DNA of 64,000 bases from JASHPR01 sp963833885 (GTDB taxonomy: Bacteria > Actinomycetota > Actinomycetes > Streptosporangiales > Streptosporangiaceae): positions 248,001 through 312,000 of the forward strand of contig CAWHZU010000033.1 of the NCBI GenBank assembly GCA_963833885.1. Reading direction: 5' to 3'. Of this stretch, positions 7,318-14,867 are shown one piece after another (position 1 is the first letter of the stretch; each line of letters starts with the position of its first letter). Position numbers and translations under genes: made by a program. The notes below the pieces were generated by a model. It was not told the DNA's origin. It worked only from the letters and a program-made list of their open reading frames with translations, and ran no database searches.

Positions 7318-9603
7318 CTACGCATTCCCCTTTGCAGCCTGGATTGCCTGCCAGACCCGTTGCGGTGAGGCGGGCATGTCGATGTGCCTGATGCCGAGGT
7401 GGGACAGCGCGTCGACGACCGCGTTCTGCACGGCCGGGGTCGCGCCGATCGAGCCCGCCTCGCCGATCCCCTTGACGCCGAGCGGGTTGTAGCTGGTGAG
7501 GGTCTGCATGTCGGCCAGCTCGAAGCTCGGCACCTCGGTAGCCGACAGGAACGGGTAGTCGGCGAAGCTCGCGGTCAGCGGGTTGCCGTCGGCGTCGTAG
7601 ACGACCTCCTCCACGAAGGCCTGCGCTGCGCCCTGGGCGATGCCGCCGTGCCGCTGGCCCTCGGCCAGCAGCGGGTTGAGCACGAACCCGGCGTCGTCCA
7701 CGGTCACGATCCGGCGCAGCACAACCTTTCCGGTTTCGGTGTCGACATCCACGACCGCGACGTGTGACCCGAACGGGAACGTCGCGCCCGGTGCGGTGAA
7801 CACGGTGCGAACGACCAGCCGCTCCTCCTCGGCCAGGCTGGCCAGCGGCACCGAGGCGTCCGGGTCGCCGACTACCTCGAACGCGCTGCGTTCGATGTCG
7901 AAGCGCAGGTCGGCCGCGCTGGCCTCGAGCTCGCTGGCGGCGCGTTCCCTGGCAATCTCGAGAAGCTCCTGGGATGCCTGCCGGACCGCGGAGCCGCCGT
8001 GCTGCAGGCTGCGGGAGCCGCCAGTGCCGCCGCCCTCGGGGACCAGGTCGGTGTCGCCCCACTTCAGCGTGATCTTGTCCACGGGGATGCCGAGCTCCTC
8101 GCTGGCCAGCATCGCCCAGGCGGTTGCGTGCCCCTGCCCGTGCGGTGAAGTGCCGGTGAGGATCGTCGCGGTTCCGTCGGGGTGCACCTCGACGGTCGCG
8201 TTTTCCTGAGGTGGAGACTCCTCGCCGTCGCCCATGCCGGTTATCTCGACGTAGCTGGCCAGGCCGATCCCCATCGCGACCGAGTCACCACGGGCCCGGC
8301 GCTCGGCCTGCTCCGTGCGCAGCTCGTCGTAGCCGGCCGCGGCCAGCACCTTATCCAGGGCGGTCACGTAGTCGCCGGTGTCGTACAGGGCCCCGAACTT
8401 GGTCCGGTGCGGCTGCGTGAACGGCGGCAGCAGGTTTCGCCGCCGCACCTCGGCCGGGTCCGCGCCGATCTCGGCGGCGAACAGGTCCATGGCCCGCTCG
8501 AGTGCGGCGCTGGCTTCCGGTCGGCCGGCGCCGCGGTAAGCACCGATCGGGGTCGTGTTCGTGACCACGCTCTTGGCCACCGCCTCGGCCTTGGGGATCT
8601 CATACGGGCCCGGCGTCATCAGGATGGTCAGGAACGGCAGCATGGCACCGAGCCGGACGTGGGCGCCGGAGTCCTGGGTGATCTCCAGGCGGTAGGCGAG
8701 CACGGTCCCGTCCCGCTTGCCGCCGATCGTGACCGTCTGCCACTGAGCCCGGCCGTGGGTCATCGCGACCAGGTTCTCGTACCTGGTCTCGGTCCATCGC
8801 GCGGGTCGGCCGAGCTGCCGCGCCACCCAGGCCACCAGCGCGTGCTCGGGGTCGGCGCCGAACTTCGCGCCGAAGGCGCCGCCGACGTCCGGGGTGATGA
8901 TGTGCACCTGCTCCGGCTTGAGGCCGAGCAGCCTGGCCAGGCCGCCCTGAGTGCCCTGCGCGCCCTGGTTCGGTATCCACGCGGTCACCCGCCCGTCCTC
9001 GCCCCACACGGCCGCGCCGGCTCGAGCCTCCATCGGGGCCGGCGCGACTCGCTGGTTCAGGATCGTCCGCGTGGTCACGACCTCGCACTCGTCGAACAAG
9101 TGCTCGTCGAGCTGGCTGGCATCGCCGAAGTTCGCGGCCACGTTGGTGCCCGCCTCCTCGTAGAGGAGCACCTTGTCGGACGCCGCGTCGGCGAAGTCGA
9201 CGACGGCGGGCAGCACGTCGTAGTCGACGTCCACGAGTTCGACCGCGTCCTCGCCCTGGTAGGCCTGCTCGGTGACCACGACCGCCACCGGCTCGCCGAC
9301 GAAGCGGACCTTGCCGGTCGCCAGGATCCGCCTGGTCATCTGCTGGTTGAACAGCGCCCCCGGCTTGATCTCGGGCAGCTCGGTGAGGTCGGCGCCGGTG
9401 AACACGGCGATGACCCCGGGGGCCTCCCGCGCGGCGCTGACGTCGATGGCCTCGATCCTGGCGTGCGCGACGGGGGAGCGGGCGAAGAACACGTGGCAGG
9501 CGCCTGCCAGGCGCTCGTCCACGACGTCCTCTGTGTAGACACCGCCACTGGTCAGGAAGCGCGGATCCTCGGTCCTCAGGACGCGAGTACCCAAGATGCT
9601 CAC
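7318..9603 (-). CDS. Molybdenum hydroxylase large subunit, form II CO-dehydrogenase-like
   Basis: The protein has 761 residues and a GTG start. It belongs to the xanthine-oxidase-family molybdopterin-binding subunits, with IPNQGAQGTQGG and DVGGAFGAKFG early and the C-terminal active-site glutamate in GVKGIGEAGSIG. The active-site loop reads AYRGAGR. Form I CoxL, which truly oxidises CO, has AYxCSFR with a catalytic cysteine. AYRGAGR marks the form II group, whose substrates are mostly unproven. Annotate as a molybdenum hydroxylase and do not assume CO oxidation. No maturation genes (coxDEF, mocA-like) are adjacent. A molybdate/tungstate-type transporter lies at 26045-29007. Confidence 0.88.
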   Translation of the reverse strand: MSILGTRVLRTEDPRFLTSGGVYTEDVVDERLAGACHVFFARSPVAHARIEAIDVSAAREAPGVIAVFTGADLTELPEIKPGALFNQQMTRRILATGKVRFVGEPVAVVVTEQAYQGEDAVELVDVDYDVLPAVVDFADAASDKVLLYEEAGTNVAANFGDASQLDEHLFDECEVVTTRTILNQRVAPAPMEARAGAAVWGEDGRVTAWIPNQGAQGTQGGLARLLGLKPEQVHIITPDVGGAFGAKFGADPEHALVAWVARQLGRPARWTETRYENLVAMTHGRAQWQTVTIGGKRDGTVLAYRLEITQDSGAHVRLGAMLPFLTILMTPGPYEIPKAEAVAKSVVTNTTPIGAYRGAGRPEASAALERAMDLFAAEIGADPAEVRRRNLLPPFTQPHRTKFGALYDTGDYVTALDKVLAAAGYDELRTEQAERRARGDSVAMGIGLASYVEITGMGDGEESPPQENATVEVHPDGTATILTGTSPHGQGHATAWAMLASEELGIPVDKITLKWGDTDLVPEGGGTGGSRSLQHGGSAVRQASQELLEIARERAASELEASAADLRFDIERSAFEVVGDPDASVPLASLAEEERLVVRTVFTAPGATFPFGSHVAVVDVDTETGKVVLRRIVTVDDAGFVLNPLLAEGQRHGGIAQGAAQAFVEEVVYDADGNPLTASFADYPFLSATEVPSFELADMQTLTSYNPLGVKGIGEAGSIGATPAVQNAVVDALSHLGIRHIDMPASPQRVWQAIQAAKGNA

Positions 9604-9979
9604 CGACGATCAGCTCCCCTCGGACCCCGGCGCCGGCCACCCCAACGGGTCGGCTACCGCACTGCAGTGCTCCTCGTGACGCCCGGCGACGCGGCGGCCG
9701 GCTGGCGAGCGAACGCGGCTTTGCACCTCAGAGATGATCGTGCCTGCCGCGCCCCCGGAAGGTCAAACCGGCCGTCGCCGCCCGCTACCTGCCGTGACGG
9801 CTCGACCGGAGTACCCATCCCGCTGCAGGCGACGCCGAGCATGTGACGAAAGGCACCATGCTCCGGTAGTCGACGAAATGCGCGACTTGGTCTGAAGCAG
9901 CATAGGCTCGACTTTTGGCTTGCCGCATCGCGGGCAGAGACGACCACGGCCGGGGAGGCCACATCTGGGAAGGAGGGTC
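9604..9979. other. Intergenic region without recognisable gene
   Basis: This gap separates the divergent molybdenum hydroxylase operon (minus) and the membrane protein gene (plus). Small open frames exist on both strands but have no ribosome sites or recognisable motifs. It should hold both promoters, but I cannot identify convincing -10/-35 elements or an inverted repeat. An AAGGAGGG ribosome site at its right end serves the gene at 9980. Confidence 0.5.
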
Positions 9980-11215
9980 ATGAACGGGCGGCGGATGGAC
10001 CTCAACGCCACCCAGGTCATTGCCAGCCTGCTGGCCGCGGTTACCGGGGCCATTGCCGCCTCAACGCTGGGAATCGCGGGAACCATCATCGGCACGGCCG
10101 TCATGAGCGTCGCCAGCACCGCGGTCGCATCGATCTACAAGCACTACCTCGCGCGCAGCCGGGAACGGCTTCGGAAGGCCGCCGAGGCGGCGCGGGCCAG
10201 CGAGCGGGCGGCCGCATTCCGCGGCCGCCTCGGGACCGCGGGCGCGCACGCCGCAACCCGGACCTCCACCACGGATGTCGTCGCCGATGCCGACAGGACC
10301 CAGGTGTTTCCGGCAGTGGGCGCCACGCAGCACCGCTGGCAGGACGCCGACCGGGCCAACGGTGTCGGCTGGCATGACGACGCGCCCCGGACCGTCGGCG
10401 GCCGGCATGACGACGCGCCCCGGACCGTCGGCGGCCGGGAAGATGACGCGACCCGGACCACGGGCGGGCGGACAGCCAGAGCGGCCGGAGGCACCGCCGC
10501 GGCTGGAGGTGCCGCCGCGGCTGGAGGTGCCGCCGCGGCCGGAGCCGCTGGGGCGGCCTGGGCCGCGGAGTCCGACGCCACCGGGACGTCGCAGGGGTCG
10601 CTGGACGCGGCCCGCAGCGCCACCGGAGGGCGGGCCGCCGGCGTCACCGGGCACGCGGGACAGCCATCCGGCGGCGGTGACGGCTCCGGGCGGCACGCAG
10701 CGAGCGGCCCGGCAGCGGGCGCAGTCGGCCAGCCGCGCTGGCGGCGTCCGCTGGCGCTCGCCGGGGTCGCGGTGGGCATCTTCCTGCTGGCGATCGCCGG
10801 GATCACCGCGTTCGAGGCCATCGCCGGGAAGCCGCTCGACGCGCTGGTGGGCGGCAAGCACAGCTCGGGCACCACGATCGGCAACCTGGTCGGCGGCCAG
10901 GGCTCGCACACCACGTCGCACCACACCGGGCGAAGCCCGGCACCCAGCCCGTCTTCGACGCCCACGCCGAGCCCGAGCACCAGCCCGAGCCCATCGACGT
11001 CGCCGAGCCCCACACCGACTCCGGCCGGCACGCCGACGCCGACCACGGGCACCACGGGCACCACGGCGGGCACGGGCACCACCGCGGGCACGGGCACCAC
11101 CGCGGGCACGGGCACCACGGCGGGCGCCGGCACCACGGCCGGCGCCAGCCCCGGCGCGGGGGCGGACACTCCCGCAGCGGCTCACCGGTCAACGACACCG
11201 GCCCCGACGCGCTGA
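9980..11215 (+). CDS. Membrane protein with low-complexity linker and Ser/Thr/Pro-rich tail
   Basis: The protein has 411 residues. The ATG at 9980 follows AAGGAGGG. Residues ~5-45 hold one or two hydrophobic stretches (IASLLAAVTGAIAAST and GTIIGTAVMSVAST) ending in a basic KHYLARSRERLRK. A long charged, Gly/Ala-rich linker follows, with a duplicated 11-residue HDDAPRTVGGR block. A second membrane helix (LALAGVAVGIFLLAIAG, ~residue 258) comes next, then a tail of Ser/Thr/Pro and TAGTGT repeats. The architecture resembles actinomycete surface proteins with an extracellular wall-spanning tail. I do not recognise a catalytic domain. Confidence 0.7.
   Translation: MNGRRMDLNATQVIASLLAAVTGAIAASTLGIAGTIIGTAVMSVASTAVASIYKHYLARSRERLRKAAEAARASERAAAFRGRLGTAGAHAATRTSTTDVVADADRTQVFPAVGATQHRWQDADRANGVGWHDDAPRTVGGRHDDAPRTVGGREDDATRTTGGRTARAAGGTAAAGGAAAAGGAAAAGAAGAAWAAESDATGTSQGSLDAARSATGGRAAGVTGHAGQPSGGGDGSGRHAASGPAAGAVGQPRWRRPLALAGVAVGIFLLAIAGITAFEAIAGKPLDALVGGKHSSGTTIGNLVGGQGSHTTSHHTGRSPAPSPSSTPTPSPSTSPSPSTSPSPTPTPAGTPTPTTGTTGTTAGTGTTAGTGTTAGTGTTAGAGTTAGASPGAGADTPAAAHRSTTPAPTR
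10373..10438 (+). repeat. 33-bp in-frame tandem repeat
   Basis: Two identical 33-bp copies (10373-10405 and 10406-10438) encode the same 11 residues twice. A third diverged copy follows. The repeat is in frame and only lengthens the linker. Confidence 0.9.
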
Positions 11216-11251
11216 CTCGCGGGAACAAGTCGCTGACCCGCGGGAACAAGT
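11210..11251 (+). repeat. 21-bp tandem duplication spanning a stop codon
   Basis: CGCTGAC(T/C)CGCGGGAACAAGT occurs at 11210-11230 and 11231-11251. The first copy contains the TGA of the gene ending at 11215. It is another short duplication at a gene border, like those at 2712 and 54511. Confidence 0.85.
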
Positions 11252-11372
11252 ACTGCCAGCCGGGCGTTCCAGGTCAGGGCCTCTACCCGGCCGAAAATCG
11301 CTTTCCTGCCATGCCTGCCCCCGGCTAGCATGCGAATCCCGGCCGAAACTCAGTCAAGATCGGAAGTTAGTC

Positions 11373-12686
11373 ATGCTTGCGCGCGCGCTGGTGCGCCGCT
11401 TCCCGTTGTTCGGCTACCGGGACTTCGTGCTGTTGCTGGCAGATCGCCTGCTGGCACCGGCGGCATTCGCGTTTTCTCTCGTCGGCGTCTCGTTCGCGGT
11501 GCTCGACGCGACCGGGTCCACGGCTGACCTCTCCTATGTGCTCGCGGCTCAGATCGCGCCCTCGCTGGTCTTCGCGCTGGTCGGCGGCGTGGTCGCGGAC
11601 CGGCTCCCGGCGCAGTGGGTGATCATCGCGGGCAACGTGATGATCGCCCTCGGCGAGGGAGCGTTTGGCATTCTGGATCTGGCCGGCCATCCGCGGCTAT
11701 GGCAGATGGTCGTGCTCGAGGCGCTCACCGGCACCGGTATGGCGATCTTCTACCCGGCCTCGCAGGCGCTGCTGCCCAGGCTGGTGCCGGGCGATCTGCT
11801 GCAGCAGGCGAGCGCGATCAGCCGCCTGGCGACGAACGCGGCGCAGATGGGCGGGGCGGTCGTCGCCGGGCTGTGCGTCGCGGTCTTCGGGCCGGGCTGG
11901 GCGCTGGCGGTGTGCGGCGTCGGCTCGCTGATCTCGGTGCCGATGCTGCTGAGCATCCGGGCCACCGGGAACGCCAGGACCCAGGAGACCAGCATGCTGC
12001 GCGACCTGCGGGACGGCTGGTCGGAGTTCCGCTCGCACACCTGGCTGTGGACGATCTCGCTGCAGTTCGGGGTCGTCTTGATGGCGTGGTACGGCGCGTT
12101 CCAGATCCTCGGGCCCGTCGTCGCCAGGGCGCACCTCGGCGGCCCGGCCGCCTGGGGCGCGATCACCGCCGCCGACGCCATCGGGCTCATCGCCGGCGGG
12201 ATCGTGTCGCTGCGCTTCACGCCGCGCCGGCCGATGCTGTTCGTGGTCATCATCGGTGCCGCGATTGCGATCGCGCCGCTATCGCTCGCGATGCTCTGGC
12301 CACTGCCCCTGGTGTGCCTGGCGTCGTTCGGCCTCGGCATCACGATCGAGATCATGATGGTGCAGTGGACCGTGACCATGGCCAGGAACATCCCGCCGGT
12401 CAAGCTCGCCCGGGTGTCCTCCTACGACCTGCTCGGCTCCGTCATGGCCATGCCCATCGGCGCCCTGATCGCCGGGCCGCTGGCCGCCGCCGTCGGCGTC
12501 TCGGTGACCCAGTACGGCGCCGCCGTGCTGATCGTCGTCGCATCGGCCCTCGCCCTGATCCCTCGTGACGTCCGCAGGATGCGGTCAGCGAAGGGGGATG
12601 GGGAGGCGGGCGGGGTCGTGGCGGTGGACGCGGATCAGGCGGCCAGCGCGGAGCCGCCGGTGCCCGCGGCCCACGTCGCCGCGTAA
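11373..12686 (+). CDS. MFS transporter (MFS_3/EntS-like exporter)
   Basis: The protein has 437 residues and about twelve hydrophobic segments. It starts LVRRFPLFGYRDFVLLLADRL and includes GGVVADRLPAQWV, the loop 2-3 signature (GxxxDR) of the major facilitator superfamily, and FYPASQALLPRLV, typical of the MFS_3 drug/siderophore exporter group. A proton-driven efflux role is expected. No strong ribosome site is visible before the ATG. The last ~35 residues are low-complexity (Ala, Pro, Val) and overlap the opposite-strand regulator gene by 102 bases. The location near the SARP regulator and the peptide locus makes it a possible product exporter, by inference only. Confidence 0.85.
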   Translation: MLARALVRRFPLFGYRDFVLLLADRLLAPAAFAFSLVGVSFAVLDATGSTADLSYVLAAQIAPSLVFALVGGVVADRLPAQWVIIAGNVMIALGEGAFGILDLAGHPRLWQMVVLEALTGTGMAIFYPASQALLPRLVPGDLLQQASAISRLATNAAQMGGAVVAGLCVAVFGPGWALAVCGVGSLISVPMLLSIRATGNARTQETSMLRDLRDGWSEFRSHTWLWTISLQFGVVLMAWYGAFQILGPVVARAHLGGPAAWGAITAADAIGLIAGGIVSLRFTPRRPMLFVVIIGAAIAIAPLSLAMLWPLPLVCLASFGLGITIEIMMVQWTVTMARNIPPVKLARVSSYDLLGSVMAMPIGALIAGPLAAAVGVSVTQYGAAVLIVVASALALIPRDVRRMRSAKGDGEAGGVVAVDADQAASAEPPVPAAHVAA

Positions 12687-14570
12687 CCGCCGCAGGTAGT
12701 ACCCGAGCAGCCGGGCGATCGCCGCCCGCCGGTCCGGCTCGGCGTCGTGCAGGTAAGCCTGCTCGGCAGCGTACGCCCGCAACAGGTCATGCATGCCGTG
12801 GTGGTCGCCTCCGGCAGGCCGGATCAGGTAGCCATGCGCCAGGGTGTCCAGCACCCGGCGGGCTTGCGCGACGCCGTAGCCGGTGAGGGCCGCCACGGCG
12901 TGCGCGCCGAATTCGCCCGCCGGATGAAGGCCGAGCAGCCGGAACGCGCGCGCGGTGGCACCGTCCAGCTGCCGGCAGGACCAGGACAGCACCGTCCGGA
13001 CGGCGGTCCGGCCGTCACCGCCCGCGTCGAGACGGTCCAGCCGCGCGCTCGGGTCGGCGAGCTCGCGCACCAGCCCGGCCAGCGATGCCTGGGGCCTGGC
13101 GGCGGCCAGCTCGGCCGCGACCCGGAGCGCGAGTGGCAGCCACGCGCACTGCGCGGATAGCTGCCGGACGGCCCCGGGGTTCGCCTGCGCCCGAGCGCCG
13201 ATCAGTGAGGACAGCAACGCGGCCGCGTCGGCCGCGGGCAGCACGTCCAGCTCCAGTCGCTGAGCGCCGTCCCTTGCCACCAGGCCGGACAGGGCATCGC
13301 GGCTGGTCACAACCGCGGCGCAGCCCGGCGTGCCGGGCAGCATCGGCCGCACCTGCTCTGCCGAGCGGGCGTTCTCGAGCAGTACCAGCGCCCGCCGTCC
13401 GCTGAGCAGGCTCCGGTACAGGGCCGCGCGTTCCCCCGCCTCGGCCGGCAGGTCCCGGCCCGCCCAGCCCAGGGCCCGGATGAACCCAGCCAGCGCTTCG
13501 GTCACCGGCAGCGGCTCGGCAGGGTCGTAGCCGCGCAGGTCCACGTAGATCTGGCCGTCCGGAAACCGGTCCGCCACCTGGTGCGCCCACGCAACGACCG
13601 TGGCGGTCTTGCCCACACCCGCCGTTCCGGTAACCGCGCATACTGCCGCGGTTCGCTCTCCGGTTTCGCCTGCGCAGCTCGTCAGGGCCTGCAGTTCGCC
13701 CGCCCGGCCAACGAAGTTAGGCACCAGCGCCGGGAGCTGGCGCGGCACGGGGACGTCGGCCGGCAGGCTCGCCGAAGGCGTGGCACGGCGCTGCCCGAGT
13801 TGCGCCGACGGGGTCAGCGCCGGGTCGGCGGTGAGGATCTGCTGCTGCAGCAGCCCCAGGTCGGGCCCGGGCTCGACCCCGAGCTCGCGCAGCAGGGCCC
13901 GCCGGACTCGCTGGAAGGCGGCCAGCGCTTCGGCCTGGCGGCCGTCGCGGTACAGCGCGAGCATCAGCTGTGCGTGCAGCCTTTCCCGGAACGGATGCAC
14001 GGTGGTCAGTCGCCGTAGTTCGGCGATCACGCGTTCGTGCCTGCCTAGCTGCAGGTCTGCCTCGATCCAGGCCTCGGTGGCCTGCAGCCGAAGCTCGGCC
14101 AGGCGCGGCACATCCCGCGCGGCCAGCCACTCCGACGGGATGTCAGCGAGCGGCTCGCCCCGCCACAGCGACAGCCCTGCGCGCAGCCGCTGCGACGCGT
14201 CCTCCCAGGCGCCGCTGCTCGCCGACGCCCTGGCCCCGGCGAGCAGCCTGTCAAACCGGGCCAGGTCCAGCTCGTCGGCCGTGACCTGGAACTGGTATCC
14301 GCCGGGTACCGTGCCGAGCCGGGACCCGGTGCCGCAGGCCAGCGTCTTGCGGAGCTCCTTTACGTAGTTGCGTAAGGTGGCGCGAGCCGTGGCCGGGGGC
14401 TCGGACCCCCACACGACCTCGGTCAGCTCGGCCAGCGGGACCATGCGGTTCGCCCGCAGCAGCAGCGCCGCGAGCAGCGCCCGCTGCTTGCCGGGCAGCA
14501 CCGGAAGGGCGATCCCGCGGTTTCTCACCTGCAACGGTCCCAGCAGGCAGAACTCCACGTCAGCCGACAC
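12585..14570 (-). CDS. AfsR/SARP-family regulator with NB-ARC domain, TPR region missing
   Basis: The protein has 661 residues. The GTG at 14570 follows AGGAGGG. Domain order: OmpR-type winged helix (FCLLGPLQVRNRG to TVPGGYQFQV, ~1-95), BTAD domain (~100-245), then an NB-ARC ATPase with P-loop GTAGVGKTA near residue 320 and the kinase-2 motif ALVLLENARS, which has Glu where Asp is usual. The MHD-like region HGMHDLLRAYA is near 600. AfsR-type proteins normally continue with TPR repeats. Here the protein ends in an Arg-rich tail just after YYLRRLRG, inside the overlap with the MFS gene, so the sensor part looks lost. It is divergent from the peptide/ThiF/M50 genes by 131 bases and is their best candidate activator. 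Confidence 0.85.
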   Translation of the reverse strand: MSADVEFCLLGPLQVRNRGIALPVLPGKQRALLAALLLRANRMVPLAELTEVVWGSEPPATARATLRNYVKELRKTLACGTGSRLGTVPGGYQFQVTADELDLARFDRLLAGARASASSGAWEDASQRLRAGLSLWRGEPLADIPSEWLAARDVPRLAELRLQATEAWIEADLQLGRHERVIAELRRLTTVHPFRERLHAQLMLALYRDGRQAEALAAFQRVRRALLRELGVEPGPDLGLLQQQILTADPALTPSAQLGQRRATPSASLPADVPVPRQLPALVPNFVGRAGELQALTSCAGETGERTAAVCAVTGTAGVGKTATVVAWAHQVADRFPDGQIYVDLRGYDPAEPLPVTEALAGFIRALGWAGRDLPAEAGERAALYRSLLSGRRALVLLENARSAEQVRPMLPGTPGCAAVVTSRDALSGLVARDGAQRLELDVLPAADAAALLSSLIGARAQANPGAVRQLSAQCAWLPLALRVAAELAAARPQASLAGLVRELADPSARLDRLDAGGDGRTAVRTVLSWSCRQLDGATARAFRLLGLHPAGEFGAHAVAALTGYGVAQARRVLDTLAHGYLIRPAGGDHHGMHDLLRAYAAEQAYLHDAEPDRRAAIARLLGYYLRRLRGDVGRGHRRLRAGRLIRVHRHDPARLPIPLR

Positions 14571-14701
14571 AGACCCTCCTGGCCAGCGGCCCTATCGGCG
14601 CGCTACCGGGATGCTATCCCCGCAACCGACACTCGGCGCAATAGCCGAATTGCTCACGAAGCGGGCAGCGGCAGGTATCCGAGGGAAGAGGTGCCACCAG
14701 A
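14571..14701. promoter_or_regulatory. Divergent control region of SARP regulator and peptide locus
   Basis: These 131 bases must contain both divergent promoters. A small inverted repeat TCGGC-N6-GCCGA lies at 14633-14648. SARP regulators usually bind direct heptamer repeats, and I cannot point to a clear pair here. GAGGT about 9 bases before the GTG at 14702 is a good ribosome site for the short peptide gene. Confidence 0.4.
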
Positions 14702-14773
14702 GTGATCAAGATCAAGATCCGTAAGCTCGGCAAGCTCGAGGCTACGAACAGGGTCAGTCCCCGGACCAAGTAG
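14702..14773 (+). CDS. Short basic peptide, candidate RiPP precursor (23 aa)
   Basis: A GTG start with GAGGT nine bases upstream opens a 23-codon frame ending in TAG. The peptide begins with alternating hydrophobic and basic residues (IKIKIRKLGK), continues LEATN and ends SPRTK. It has eight Lys/Arg and no Cys. It lies 94 bases before a ThiF-like gene whose N-terminus looks like a peptide-binding PqqD domain, with a strong hairpin between them. A beta-strand-prone segment like IKIKIRK is what such domains bind in known leaders. Thr, Asn, Ser, Glu and the C-terminal Lys are possible modification sites. Its role as a precursor is inferred from position and pattern; I know of no named family. 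Confidence 0.55.
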   Translation: MIKIKIRKLGKLEATNRVSPRTK

Positions 14774-14790
14774 CGCTTCCGGCGCTCAGC

Positions 14791-14832
14791 AGCCGGGCTG
14801 CCGCCTCTGGCGATGAGAGCGGCGGCCCGGCT
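14791..14832 (+). terminator. Strong hairpin between peptide gene and ThiF gene
   Basis: AGCCGGGCTGCCGCCTCT (14791-14808) pairs with 14816-14832 across a 7-base loop, giving about 15 GC-rich pairs with one mismatch and one bulge. There is no T-run after it. It lies 17 bases past the peptide stop. Such partial terminators commonly let a peptide gene be transcribed more than the enzymes behind it. Processing or stability roles are also possible. Confidence 0.55.
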
Positions 14833-14867
14833 TCCCCGGTCACGTCTCGCTTCGGGAGATCATTCAC

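Noticed and set aside
8182..9846. 554-codon plus-strand frame over the molybdenum hydroxylase gene
   Set aside because: Antisense shadow of the large subunit with no domain and biased composition.
9654..9962. 102-codon minus-strand ORF in the gap before the membrane protein
   Set aside because: No ribosome site or known motif, and composition does not differ from the surrounding non-coding DNA.
10275..12686. One 803-codon frame that seems to fuse a basic Pro/Arg protein to the MFS transporter
   Set aside because: The first half is an out-of-frame reading of the membrane protein at 9980. The transporter starts at 11373.
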